Below are positions 12,241-25,183 of a stretch of 64,000 nucleotides of DNA, piece after piece. The position numbers were made by a program, and so were the translations under genes. A model generated the notes under the pieces. It was not told the DNA's origin. It searched no databases and saw only the letters and a program-made list of their open reading frames with translations. Numbering within the stretch: position 1 is the first letter of the stretch; each line of letters starts with the position of its first letter. The DNA comes from Aptenodytes patagonicus. Taxonomy: Eukaryota > Chordata > Aves > Sphenisciformes > Spheniscidae. The DNA lies in the NCBI RefSeq assembly GCF_965638725.1, contig NC_134951.1, forward strand, positions 75,209,068-75,273,067, in the 5' to 3' direction.

Positions 12241-15200
12241 ATGTGTTTCTCTAGAACATCCATCTCTTGCCACTCAGAAACGCAACTGGCTATAGATGAC
12301 AACTTCCTAGGGAGAAGCAGGAGCGTATCTTCAGCACAGCGAAATGTTGCTACTGCAGTCTGCTTTGCTGTAACACGCGAGGCTGTCTTTCCATTTACCG
12401 GTTGATAAAAATTCTGTGCAACAAAACTATGGACCCTTCACTCTTTCTCTTAAGTGGAAGAACAATCGTTCCAGTATTCAGGTGGCAAGTGACTTGTTCA
12501 GCTGGTTAGTAAACACTGCTAATTATGCTGTGGTTTTGAAGTCTTGAAGCCATAAATTCGCACTACTATGCTTGAGACACCACAACAGAGGCTTGAGGAA
12601 ATTAAGACAAAAATGAAAAGCAAGTTTTTGCTTTATAAATCACATGCAAAATCATCAGACTCTTCAGAAGTCTTTTTGGGTTTTCAGAGAAGTTATCTCA
12701 AGTTAGATCTTTATCTTCAAGAGTTTCATAAAAATTTAAATAAGAAAAAAGTTTAATGTAATAAGCAATCTGGCAGAGCACCCAAGAGTTGTACTACCTG
12801 AATGCTCTCCTTGGTCCCAAACCACCTGTGTTAACTTCATAGAAGTCTGATACACTATAGTCTTTTATTCATTGAAAAAGTCCTTTAGTCTAAGCAACAC
12901 ATTAGGTTACAAGTGTCACCTGGAGGTAAAAACATTCAGCATCTCTACACTAGAAATCTCAGAATAGCAAAAGGCACAGGAGCCAGTCCTGCCGCAGTCG
13001 GAACCAGGGCGGGGGCATTTTGGTCAATGAGTGAAGGTCCTGGAGAAAGCTTAACTGTGTACAAGCTTTATGAGGCATGGAAGGTATTCATTTTAAACAG
13101 TAAATGGCAGACTAAACACAAGACTAAACATAGGGCCTCATAAATAACTACATTGGCAACTTTATGTTTACATTATAAAAATAAAATTATTGCTAAATTG
13201 TGTCAATCTTTGTTACTATACAAATTCGAGTGAATAACTTTATATTCTCACTGGTGGTTACGTTCTACACACGCACACTTATTGTATCAAGAATTGCTGT
13301 TTTCATTTCCATCAACTGTTGGGATTATAAATGTTTGCACTTATTACATCCTTTTCTCTGGAAAATTAGCTGGAACCGGCAGACATACATACACACACAT
13401 TTTGACACTGAACAAAATCTGCTTAAGCTTAGCAAAGCATCTCCATTGTACAGGAAAGAATATACATTTACATATTAGGACAAGACTAATGTGGAAAAAT
13501 CCATTTGCATTTTATAGGAATGGTGTGTACTGTTTAGGAAAAAGGGGAAAATTGAGTCTGCCCAATATTTTTGCCTTTATGGTAACTGCTGTATGGGTAG
13601 TTCTTCCAAACATAAAACAAATGGGGCTTATAGTGGAATAGGGCACTTAGAGCGTAAAAGAACATTAGAATCTTGCTCTCTATTTCAGTTTAAAAAAAAA
13701 AAATAAAGTTTAAAACAAAGAGCTCCTACTTGAAGTTCCAAATTTAAAGTAAAAAGCACTTAAGAGTTAACTGCGGGTGCATATAGGAATATTGACTAAT
13801 ACTGTAAATAAAAGAGTTAAATTTTCTCCTGCTCAGAAGTAAGTAGGTATATTCTTTCTGACATTCTCTAGCCGTCTCACTGGTCCCTGCTATGCTCTGA
13901 CTTATAATCAGTATAATTTATGGAGCAATCAGTATCTCCATTTTTATGACAAAATGACATCATGTGTCCAAACGAAAGACCTCAAAGCATCTGTATCAGC
14001 ATGGCAGTAATCAAATTGCTTGGTTGCTCTGTATCACAAATAGGGAACACATCACAGGAATAAAGAGGGACGGTCACACACGGGCATAATCTGCTAGTCA
14101 GGGCATAGCCATAGTAACAAGCCTATGTGAAATATACACCGTTCAATTTTCTGCTTCCAGAGACCCAGTTAGTTTAGTATACTTAGATGCTCAGCATCTC
14201 CACTTGTCAGTCAAGCTACCATCTGCTCCCGCTCAGTGTAACCCCTTCCAGGGTACTACCACGTATCTTCAAATCCCTTCTACTTCAAAGAGTTGGAGAC
14301 AACCTCTGATCCTTTCCCTCCTGCTTTGAGCATGTCCCAGCTCCACGTTATGCAGGCTAAGAAGTGCTGTCCTGTTATAAGGTTATGTCTACATCATATT
14401 TCGAAGACAGATGCAAGTTTGCTTCAAGCTGGTAGGAAGCGAGCCAGTTCGGATGCAGAAGCCACGTGACTGCATTATCAGCACAATGCTGAGCTTGATG
14501 CAATAAGCCTGACGGAGAAACAGAATATATTAGCTGAGCTTCAGTCAGTACAGAGCACAGGCAAAGCAAGCTTACATCTGTCTGCAATCTGTCAGGCAGC
14601 TCCGTATTGTGCCTGAATCGCATAATTCCCCCTTCAGTCTTATTAGCCCACACACAAACTGAAGTAGGGACAGAAAGCTATTCTGTTTGCTTTCTACAGA
14701 CAAATTTGCTGATACTGGGCTTCTGTCAGAGATGGCACACCTGCGTAGATGGAGTTCAGCTCTGCTCTGCTGTGCCGCCATTTCTATGCCAGAGACCCTT
14801 TATACTCCGCATCTACATTTACATTTGTTCAGTTTACCAGCAAGAGATTATTTTCTGCACTGCTACCTGTTTCCACCCACTGAGAATCAGCTTGCAGAGC
14901 CCTGAAACATTTATTACAAAAAAAATTTGCAATTCTCTTTCCATTTTTGGTCTGTCCAAAAGCACAAGAGTGCTGATAATGTAAGACTTGCAGAAGCACT
15001 GCTTACTTTCAGTGGTCTAGCATCACTTAGGATGAAACCCACAGTTAGCCATTTTGAAGCACGTAAACATCATTAGACAATAAAGAGACTTCATTAACCC
15101 TTAGGACCATATACCCTGGGAGATTTTACATGCAAACTTTCCCAAGGTCCATTTTCAATGTTACATCTATTGAACATAAAAGCTGCACACTCTTTTATGA

Positions 15201-18200
15201 AGCCAGCTGCCAGATGCTCTGGCCATTGAGGGCCCTTCTTTACTAAAACTTTGAGGACCCCTGGCTTAAAGTTCTCTGTCCACAGGCATTTTTCTCTTTT
15301 TTCCCCCCCCAAAGAGTCCCTGATATATAAAAATGTCTTCCTCAAGGAGACACAAACCTGCTGCCTGCAGCATTGCGGATCAGCTCCCTGAAGTGGCTGC
15401 CTAATGCTTAGGTTGCAGCAGCACTGATTATAAGACAGCCTTGATCGCTTTTTGCACATTGTTCTCCAACATGTCTGCAAATTCCTCTCTCAAATCACAG
15501 AATTCATGCTGGAGAGATACTCACCATCCACGCTGCTTTCTTCTATAGGAAGTGAGGGTGTTATTCAGCAAAAAGTGTCTAGCTTCTCAATGGAGCAATA
15601 GAGATTGCTAACTCTTAAGTGGCATCCAAATTCAGTGAAATTAAGAAAATGAGAAGTTGCGAACAGGTTCCCAAGAACAAGTACCCATTGCAAAATCTAA
15701 CATACAGGTTTCTCCCCTCCCCATGCTCCCAGAAACATCCAGTGGCAGTTGGTCCAGGCTAGAGTAAACCGTAGGACCATCTCCAAGCTAAAGGAGAGTG
15801 CTACAGGACCAGCACGTCCATGGCGCAGCAGTACCCGGTTCTCTTTTGTGAATCCTGACCTCGTTTATCCCTGCAACACAGGATTCACCACCTCTCTTGA
15901 AGGCACATGCATCTGGCTTGACTGAATTTCCACTGCGCCAATCTGCTTCTCAAATCCTTTCAGCCAGCGAGGAACATTGGTGGTACCTGAGCAGGAATAG
16001 ACAAAGCTGACAAAAAATGCTCAGGCCATTTTGCAGTGGGAAATTATTTCATACTGTGTTTCACTCAGAAATGTCTGACAAAAAGTCTACCCCAAGAAAC
16101 TTCTCTGCCTGCTGTCTTACACAGCTTGCTAGCTAACCAAAGGGACACAAATACTTTAAGTGTGAAATCATTGCAAATATTTTTGTTCAAGAGGTTTTAT
16201 TCAGCCTTGTATGAAAGACTTAGACATCTGAACACCTGTCTTTTTATTGACAAAAAAGTCTGTTCAGTCTAATATTTGGACTGGAGACAGCCAGCTGTTA
16301 GATTGCCCTTGAAGTATGTATCGTCCTGTGACTGTACTCCATTGTCTTGCAGTCAGCTCCTCAGGCTGGAGCACTGCGCCTGCACTGTTATCCCAGCTCC
16401 ATAGGCTCTAGGAGAGCTCTGTGGCTTTGCCTGCACAACATATGGGTATCAGGGATGGCTGCTTATCCCTGCAGCTCTTGCAGAGTGAGCTGGCACCTGG
16501 TGTATCCCCATGACTTCCCACACCTACCAAATTTCCCAAGCCTGGAGTCACCAGCACTCACCAGATGCAACCCATGGTGGGGAGGGGAGCAGGAAGGGTC
16601 CTCCTCAGCGTCAACAGGGTGATGAGACACACAGGTGCAGCCGTATGCTTTAATGCTAGCAGGAATCAACCCGAGATTTTTTTGCCTAGCACAAAACCTA
16701 TTCTATCTTCTGCTTGAGAAATGTGATAAAGGCAACGAATCAGCATTGCCATGGTTGCAATGCCCAGGTGCTACAAAATCGGTCTCCCAGCCCCGGCTGG
16801 AGTGTGCTGAGAAAGTCGCTTGACCAGAAATGAATCCTGCTTCAGCAAACTCCTGGCCAGGAGCTCCTTGTGGGGGTCTGTTGGGGCAGGGCCTGGCAGC
16901 CAGGGCCTGTCCCAGCCCCAGCCAGGAGCACCAGGGCAGCCCCCACCCCGGGCACCACCCTGGAGATGGGGACAGGACGTGGGCCTGCATGTGGGCCCGG
17001 CTCGGTGGGGCCCGTGGCCAGGCAGGGCTGTGGGGAGCTGGAGACCGGCCCTGCTGCGGCATCGCTGGGGCAGGGGCTGACAGCCCCAGGGGCTGACATG
17101 GGGTCCTGGGCTGTGGGGGAGCCCCGGGGAGCCAAGCAGGGATAGTCAGGGCTGGTGGTGCCCCCGGGGCCCTGGCACCAGTTTTTTTGTATCAAATTGC
17201 TGTTCTCAGAGACTTTTCTCTCATCTGGACATGTTGATGGTCTTTTGCTGCGTCTCCCTCAGCACTCCCTGACGATGCTTGGTCATGCTTGCTCACTGTG
17301 GATCACACTCAATCACTAGTGGCACTAAAGCAGCCACCTCTCCGAGACACACATATTTTGCTCCCTTACTGCACAGCTACCCAGCCCTGCCGTTGGAGAG
17401 GTCGGCGCCGCAGTGAGGAGGTGCGCTGCATCACGCCCGCCTGCAGCTCCAGTAATAGGAATTCCCCGCCTTTCCCCGCCGGGTTTCCAGCTTTCTTCTG
17501 ACTACCTCCTTTGTCACCCGCAGACTCTCTGAATCAAAAAAATTCCCATTTCCTGGGCTCAGAAGTAGTCACTGCTCTGCCTCTCAGAGCTGCACCCGAG
17601 GGACCATTTCTGTGTCTCCTCGTCTATCCCTTGTGGTCTCCGCTACAGCTGCCCCTGAGCTGCTATGCCCTGGGAGGCTATTTCACACCCGTGCCGGGGC
17701 TCCCTGCCTTGGCACTGGTGGTGTCTCTGCTTTACAACCCACCTTTCAGCCATCGAGCTTTATTCAAAGCTTTCTACTACAGGTTACAACGGCTTCTTGC
17801 CAGATGCCTACTCATTTACAAGTAACGAGTTAGCCTTCACCTGCCTTAGTCACTGTTAACCCTCCCTGACTCACGCTCCAGTTCAAGGAGTTCAATCCTG
17901 TTGTGCTGTGGTGACATTTTATTTTAAACGTATCAATATTTTGAGCAGAGCGACCTACTTTTAAGTTAGACAGAAAGAGAGGTGGAACTAAGTTCTTCCC
18001 TGCAAAAAGGTCAACTTTGATAAACCCGGGGAACTAGGAGATGAAGCCGGTTCAGCTGAGGATCTCGAAGAATTGAATGCTCACAATGCTCCACGGTTTT
18101 TAAAGTAAAAGATGAAAACTTATATAGAACTTTTTTGTTCTCAAGAAAAGGAAAAAAAGCTGCCGGAAAGGGATATAGACTTTCGTGGATGAACAGGCAT

Positions 18201-19149
18201 ATCAAAAAAGATACTAGGACTAGACAGGGAGACACAGGGGATGGATAGGAATTATCACTAGAGAAAGCTGTTTTGTAACATCGGTAGCAGAGTTGAAAAG
18301 ACAGACCTGTCACCAGGCAAGCTGATTTAGCCCACGCTAAATCTGAGCTCTGATGAAATCGTCATTTCAGCAATATCTTGTAACAATGAGTCCTATGTGA
18401 CAGTTACGCATTTACCCTTTAGTTTCACAATCCAGTATTTTTAAATATCTTTTGTTGCTATTAGTTTGACTGCCCCTAACATTAAATCACTGCTGCTCTG
18501 GCATTCAGTACAGAACTGCCTTGTGAAATGTCTCACTCGGTAATTGCCTCCACTGCCCTTTCTTCCCAAGGCCATCATTACTGTTTTTCTCCAAGGTTTG
18601 CAAATCTGTCAGCGGCTCCCACAGTTGTCTCCCAACCGCACATTTCAGTGACCTCATCTCTGCAGGCCACAGTCTCCCTCACACTTGACATCAACTCAGA
18701 TCAACAAATCCACTCCCCAAAGCACAGCTAATTATATTCCCCTACTGCCAGAAAGCTCCAGCACGTCCCAGTGAATCCCAAATCAAACGTGGAACAAACC
18801 TAGATCTTTGCAAACAGGTATGCTCTTTGTTACTGTAGATGTCTGTGTGCACCTTCAGTTTGAGTATGGACGTCCTTGGGGCATGCTTGTGCAGCAGCAG
18901 TTTGTATCAGGCATCCTTTCATAATCATTGGGAGAGATGGCGTTTTCTGAGTTGTGACAAAAAAGATTCAGTTTGGTCCTATCTCCGTAGTGTCCCACTC
19001 AGTTGCTTTCGGATACAATCAACGTCCAAGTTCCTCTCAAAGTCATTAAGCTGCATTTCCAGTGGGACAAAGCTAACCTGAAGCTAAAGAAGCTAAGCTG
19101 CAATGGGATAAAAAGAAGGTATTCTCACAGAGAAATAAATGGTTAAAAG
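12241..19149. other. Intergenic DNA, no gene recognised
   Basis: This 6.9-kb stretch is mostly AT-rich and non-repetitive. Open frames such as 13282-13641 (+), 14607-14984 (+) and 15094-15480 (-) are not recognisable proteins and lack supporting splice or promoter context. A GC-rich block at 16830-17165 stands out and is listed separately. Confidence 0.5.
16830..17165. other. Isolated GC-rich block
   Basis: About 330 bases are strongly GC-rich against an AT-rich background and are built of CCAGGGC, GGGGCAGG and CCCCAGC-like pieces that recur loosely on both strands. CpG is rather scarce, unlike the LRP11 island, so this does not look like an active unmethylated promoter. Open frames run through it in several frames on both strands, as expected from a lack of stop codons in GC-rich DNA. 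It may be a decayed GC-rich minisatellite. Confidence 0.5.
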
Positions 19150-20045
19150 ATAGGACACAAAGGATAAAAGTCCGTGGAGGAAGATCGCCAGCAGAGTCCC
19201 AGAGGAGTACACTGATTGATCAGTGACCTAAGTGACCTGGAAAGTGGGACAAGATGAAGTAACAAAGTTTGCTGGCAGTACTAAGTTATTCAAAGAAGTA
19301 AATTTAAAGCTAAGAGCTGCAGAAGGATGTCATAATACAGAATGACTTGGAAATAAAAAGGCAGCTGAATTCAATATTGATAAATGTAAAGTAATGCACA
19401 TGGGAGAAAAAAGCCCAACTATACATATGCAATGATAGGCTCCAAAATAGCTCTTACCACTGTGGAAAGCAATCTTGAGGTTATTATAGAGAGGTCTATG
19501 AAAATGTCAGCTCAGTGCTCAGTAGCATTTAAAAGAGCAAATCAAATGTTAGGAAAGAAATGAAGACCAAACCAGAAAATATCATGATGTTACCGTACAG
19601 ATTCACAGAGTGACTGCATTTGAATAGTGTGTGCTGTTCTGTCCCCATCCTCCCAGCTCAAAAAAGTGGGAGGGAAAAAACAAAGATGCTCCAAAGTCTG
19701 GAATGGTTTTGACATGAGAAATGGTCAATGAGACCAGGAGCCTTTGTCTGGGAGGACAGAAAAGCAGGGAGGGCACATGATAAAAGTCTAAACAATCTTA
19801 AGCAGCTAGAGGGATGCAAATGGTGAATAACTGTTCGCTGTCTTCCAATATAACATCAAATGAAATCAGTAGTGGTAGTTTCGAAGAAAGCAAAAGGAGG
19901 TAATTCTTCAAACTACAGTTCAGCTGTGTAACTCATTGCCACAGGAGGCTGGGGCCACAGAAATTCTCTGTGGGGTTAAAAGATTCATGGAAAGGGAATC
20001 CATTTGAGAGTTACGAGATACAAAGACTCAGAGTTTCCCAAAGAT
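19150..20045 (+). mobile_element. Ancient degraded CR1 LINE, sense strand
   Basis: The segment retains the characteristic CR1 order at low identity. There is a GTGACCTGGAAAGTGGGACAAG-like start, an AACAAAGTTTGCTGGCAGTAC block (the FAD...KL catalytic neighbourhood), a GATAAATGTAAAGTAATGCAC block (FNxxKCKVMH), and a distal GGAGGCTGGGGCCACAGAAATT-like block. Many indels have destroyed the reading frame and no avian tail repeat remains at the 3' end. It is an old copy, clearly older than those at 6906 and 40074. Confidence 0.8.
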
Positions 20046-23000
20046 GCAGATCCTGGGAGTGTGAGAGAGGGGTCTGGTGGTGTGGTTGTGTCCTTGCTCT
20101 GTTTCTGCATCCCTTTTCCTGCTGGGCATCCATTATTGCCCAGTGCTGATGAGCTGTGGTGGGACCCACTACCAAAGTTCTGGTGTTTTAAGGTTGTCCC
20201 CTTAGGGGATCAGCGTCAGCCCCAAAGCTCGCCCTTTCCTCCTCGGAAGTGAGTGAGGCAAACTTAGCTCTGATGTCTATTTTATGCTGGAATAAAATAT
20301 AGTTTGGTCTAAGTCAGAAGGAAGGTGTAAGCTGTGTGACTTGGATTAATTTGGCATTCAGTGGGTGTGTGAACGATGACACACCCACCAATGGAACAGA
20401 TGGTCTGGGCAGCAGAAAAAATAACTAGATAGCTATAAAATAAAGCAAGCTCCCTCCAGGCAAGTTCTGATCTTTATTTCACCGGGATAAACCTGAAACA
20501 ATTTCACAGAAGGGACTGAGCTGTTTACCTCTTTCACTTGAGGTATATCTTCGGTCTTTGCCTAATTTGGCCCCTTGCTGGAATTTACTTGCTGGAATTT
20601 CATCTCCTTCTTCCAGTCTGAATTTGGCTCCTTATGTTATTAACTCTCTTGTTGAATCTCTTATACAGTGTCTATGGAGCAGCATTTAGACTGATCTCCA
20701 GAAAGGTGAAATCAGTCTTACATACATCTCTCCTCAGCCCTGCGCATCTTGGGGGCGGCAGCTGGGGTGAAGAGGTCCCGAGGCCGACAGGGCAGGAGTG
20801 ATACTTACGTCTCTGCTGGCATTGCTCAGCACCATGGGCAAGCAAAAAACCCTGAAACCTCTTTCACTTGAGCTAAATCAATCTTGAAGTTGTTGAAAGC
20901 CAGCTAAGGTATCAGTCCTTAAATAAAACCACAAGCCTAGACTGCAGTAAAAATATCTCCCTAACAGATGCATCCACTGCCTCTCCTCTTCTTCTCTTGC
21001 CCTTTCCACGTGCCCCACGTAGTTCTTTGTGCTGTGGCTGCTTTGGTGTCAGAGGCGATGACAGGGAGCACACAGGTAACACCCAGTATTGCACAAGGTA
21101 TTTATCAGATGGGTCCCAAAGCAAAAAAATTTTTACATGCCCTAAAGTGACAGCAAAATTAATGGCAATGTGATAGACAAAAGTATTCAGATTTTAAACG
21201 TAATACTAAAATGGAGAGCTCAGTGACAGAGCTTTATCCTAGAATAATATTCTCCACATTGTAGAATGCAGTTTTCTCTCTTTTCCTGTGATCTGATAGA
21301 ACTGATAAACACAGTTTATGTTATCCTAAGCATGAATGTTTGTCAATACCAACTTTAAAGTAATAAGAGCCTGATTTGATTGCAGGAAAAAAAGAATGAC
21401 TCATCTGCATTCTTGTAAATGTATCCTGTATATCTGTATACTTAAACAAGCCTAAGATATGATGATGCTATATTGTTTCCAAGTAGAAACACTACCCAGA
21501 TCTCTGTGTGGGTGGATAGGCAGTGGGTGGATATAATAAAAACCTCTATGATGTATTGTACATATCCCTCTGTTGTTTTCAATATGGTTCTGAATTATTA
21601 ATACCTAAAAATGTAGTTGTCCAGTTCTGCCCTTATGCATCATTGTTTACCTCAATAAACCTAAATTTAGCAGGAAATGCTGAATATTTAATTGTGCAGC
21701 ATAAGTAAAGAAGACTCCCAACCATTCTGGAAAGTCCCTGTTTCAGAGATGGCAACAGTCTTGGAGTGAAGTGCTTAATTTTATTTTTTATTGCTATAAT
21801 CTGCTGCTAAAGTCTTCTGATTCATGACTCAGCCACTAGATATGCTGTGATGAACTCCTCACTTTCACAAACCAGGGGGAGAAAACAGAGGGGTGTCTGA
21901 CTTCATCCTTCATATCCAGGGCATCATTTACCAAGCAGATGCAAACAAATACCTACCTGCATCAGGCATCCTAATTTAACTTTAGCTTACCTTTTCCTTT
22001 GGGACTCACTAGTGGAAGATGCTGAGTCTCCTGCTCGCTGTTTCCTTGGCTGGTTTTAGCAAACCAGGCCTCGGTGCCTGCCCCATCTGTGTTTTTCCCT
22101 TTGGGTGCTGCCTGGAAGGAAAGCTGTGTGCCTGTCCATGGGGGAGGCGCCGTGCATTTTTGCGTGGCACCCCAGACGGTGAAGACATGGCTGCCTGTGC
22201 TGGGGAGGCACCCTCAGAGTCAGCCATGAAGTGCCTGAGGTGGTTTGTAGAGCAGGATCTGCCCAGCTTGTGATGGCAGGTACTGATAGGAGATGCACTG
22301 ACAGAGGCGATGTTGATCTTCAGTTTTTGTCTGTAATTCTTACACAGGCTTTTTTCCCCCTTTGTTTTGGCACTGGCACATGTCTAGTCCCTCTCCATCA
22401 CTGCCTTTGATCTACACCTGAGTGTTTTGCAGTTATGAAAAGTCTGTGGTTAAGGCATAATTGGGCTGTTTCCTTACCCTAGATCTCCAGGAAGCCCATG
22501 GCCTCTTAAAAAATCCAAGTGTGATTCATAAGACTAGATAACTGAAGAAAAAATGTACAAACGGGGCACACCTTGCTGTGGGCCAGCATGCAAATGTACA
22601 GCTATACGCAGTGGGGCTGTACTGGGGGCAATTAGATTCGCTAAAATCACAGAAGCATCCTTGAAGAGTTGCTAAGCACCTCCAGCAAGCTCTGCTCTTC
22701 CCTGCCCCATGGCAGCCCTGCCCATCCCTAACGCAAGGGTGTTGTGGGCTAGTTGGAGGCTGCACGGCCCCCGGCTGTCCCCACATGCATCTGTAAAAAC
22801 ATTAGGATCCCTTGCCACCTGCTCACGCAGGAATTAGTGCCGTGCCTGCCCCTTCAGTGCACGCAGCCTAAACCCCTCTCTGCACACTCAGGGTCGCTCC
22901 CCCTGTACACACACACGTGCCTGGGGGGGACAGTGCCACCTGATCCCACGCAATCATGGCCGTCCATTTAAATAAAACAGGAAGCTGAAGTCGGCCTCAG

Positions 23001-24394
23001 ACCCCAGCGTGCCGCTGCCCAGTCTGGAGGACTAAATAAAGTCCGTATTTTGTGGGTCTGAGGAGGTTCATCCCTATGTATGAAAGGGCTTCACCGCTCA
23101 TCTGCTCCCTATTCTGTATACACCCTCATCTACCTCATGGACTTTAGCCCTTCTTTATTCACTACCATACAGCTTTTCTTCACTAGCAATGGATAGGTAG
23201 AACCAGAGAAAACTGCACATTTATTAGTCTTTTTAAGAAGGTACCTGTGTGTCATTGCACAAGTCAGCCGGCTGGCTCTGGCTGCAACCTCCCCTTCCTG
23301 AAACCCATCAGCCACGGGGCCCTGCGCAGTTTGGCAACACGTTTGCGTGAGGCTCGTGAGCATGGCTTGGGGTTTCAGGGAGGTGGTGTTGGGAAAAGGA
23401 TTCTACAGAAGGATAGATAAGCAGATACTGAGGCACGCTGCATGTTTCTTACACACCAGATTGTATCTTAATTCCTATCAAGACTGAGTACCTAGGCAAT
23501 TGTGAAACTTGCCCAAGCTAGCAGAGCTTTCTGCATATCATTTCTCTCCAGAACTTCAGAGATGTACAGATGCCACCTTTTGATTTTCGTTCACTTGTCC
23601 AAAACACGGTATACAAAATGGCCTACCTAAAAGTAAAAGTATTTCTAAAATGTATTTCTTAAGCATAAAGGAAAAAACCCTATTGATTATTTCTCATTGC
23701 ACTTACACCCACTTTATATGTCCTTCCAGTGTAATGCAATTTATGAATCCTGTAATTTCACACTTCCATTTGTAGATAATGATAAGCAATTTCAACATTA
23801 TAGTTAGTGCACACAGTCCGGGTCAGGTCTGCAGCTTCATCTCCAGTGAAGATAAAAGTGTTACATGTACATATTGCATCACGGAGTCATATGCACACAA
23901 TAAAACTCTGGTCTCAATCTATAATGTCTGTTGAGTAGATGGTGAGTTCCCCCCTCTCCAGAGCAGACCAGGATCAAAGTGCCGTGTTGTCCTTCCTCAA
24001 ATGAATCACAAGGTTTATTTCAGTAGAAGGTATCGCAAATTATCAAATGAAATTACTAAATTCTTATCCCATTATTTTAATGTAATCAAAGTTCAGAAGG
24101 ATGCAGGAACTTTTCTTAGCCAAACAAGAAGTAGTGCAACGCCCCTGGAAACTTGGTGGGGAAACGAGGAAAAAACAGCCTTTTCAGGACATTGGTGAGT
24201 ATGTTAATGCTCTCCCTTACCTACCACTGTACTGTATATAATGAAGGCTTTACATTCAGAAAATCTCTCTCCTCTCCTCGCATAACCAGAATAAATCAAA
24301 TCAGTTTAAAAAAAAAATTATAATTAAACCCAGGTCGCATTTAGCTGGGAGAAAGGCATGGGCTTGAAAGGGGGAGCAGAGGCACACAAGTACG
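20046..24394. other. Intergenic DNA, no gene recognised
   Basis: Short open frames only. One frame at 22019-22273 encodes a hydrophobic N-terminus followed by a Cys-rich stretch and is discussed as a curiosity in the findings. No other support for a gene is visible. Confidence 0.5.
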
Positions 24395-24672
24395 GTGGTC
24401 TGGCTGGGAGAGCTGGTCTCAACGTGCAGGGGAAGGCAGAGGAAAAGGGGCGCAAGGGCTTCGTCCTGTTTGGGAGAGGTGGCGTGTGCTGTGGGATAGT
24501 GGAAGGGAGGGCAGGGTGAAAAGGGAATAAAATGGTTGTGTCCTGCTTGGGAGAGGTGAGGTGTGATATTGCCCGGGGTAGGGAAGGAGAGAAGATGCAG
24601 AAGGGTTGTGTCCTGTTTAAGGGAGAGAGAGCGTGCAGCTAGGGAGGGGGAAAAAGAGCAAAACAGTTGTTC
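24395..24672. repeat. G-rich minisatellite, about four imperfect units of 65-80 bp
   Basis: The phrase TTGTGTCCTG followed by a TTGGGAGAGG-like block recurs at about 24461 (diverged start), 24536 and 24606, with a more diverged copy near 24397. Each is followed by a purine-rich GGAAGG/GGGAGG spacer. The units differ by substitutions and small indels. The strand bias (G-rich on +) is strong. Confidence 0.7.
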
Positions 24673-25138
24673 AATATGCGGACTTGGGGTGTGAGGAATG
24701 CAAGTTTATTTCTAGTATAAATTAAAGCTACATCTCAAAGTGCAAAAGCTACATCTCCAACTGATCAGGTTCCACTTACACAGCATCCTGATCTGGAACT
24801 GGGATATCATAGGGGAATAATTGCAACAACTGCACTGAGGATTTCCTTCAGGATGTGAAAGGTACCCAGGAATTCACTTAGAGAAAAAGTCATGCCATTA
24901 AACTGTTGAATGTGGACGTTGTTTAAGCAGATGTTTCCTTTATGCTTATTGTCGAATAAGTACAAAATCCTGTAACTGGAAAAAAATATCAGAAACAAAC
25001 AGAAACCCAATATACTATTTCTCAAATTCTAAAGCCGAAGGGTTGTGCAGGTGTTTACCCGGTGTCTCTGGGTTTGGAAAGGCAACCTGAATTAGCGTGG
25101 CTGGATGGATGTTGAAAGGCCATGAGGTACCTGGGGCA

Positions 25139-25183
25139 CTCACAACTGGGTTGTGAGTCACCCAGTTGCACCAACTGGGTGAC
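25139..25183. repeat. Two adjacent perfect hairpins sharing one base
   Basis: The first hairpin has arms CTCACAAC (25139-25146) and GTTGTGAG (25150-25157) with a 3-base loop. The second has arms GTCACCCAGTTG (25157-25168) and CAACTGGGTGAC (25172-25183), also with a 3-base loop. All base pairs are perfect. The two share the sequence CAACTGGG, which occurs in both. Function unknown. Confidence 0.9.

Noticed and set aside
15094..15480. 128-codon minus-strand ORF
   Set aside because: No recognisable motif, no splice or promoter support, and ordinary base composition. Treated as chance.
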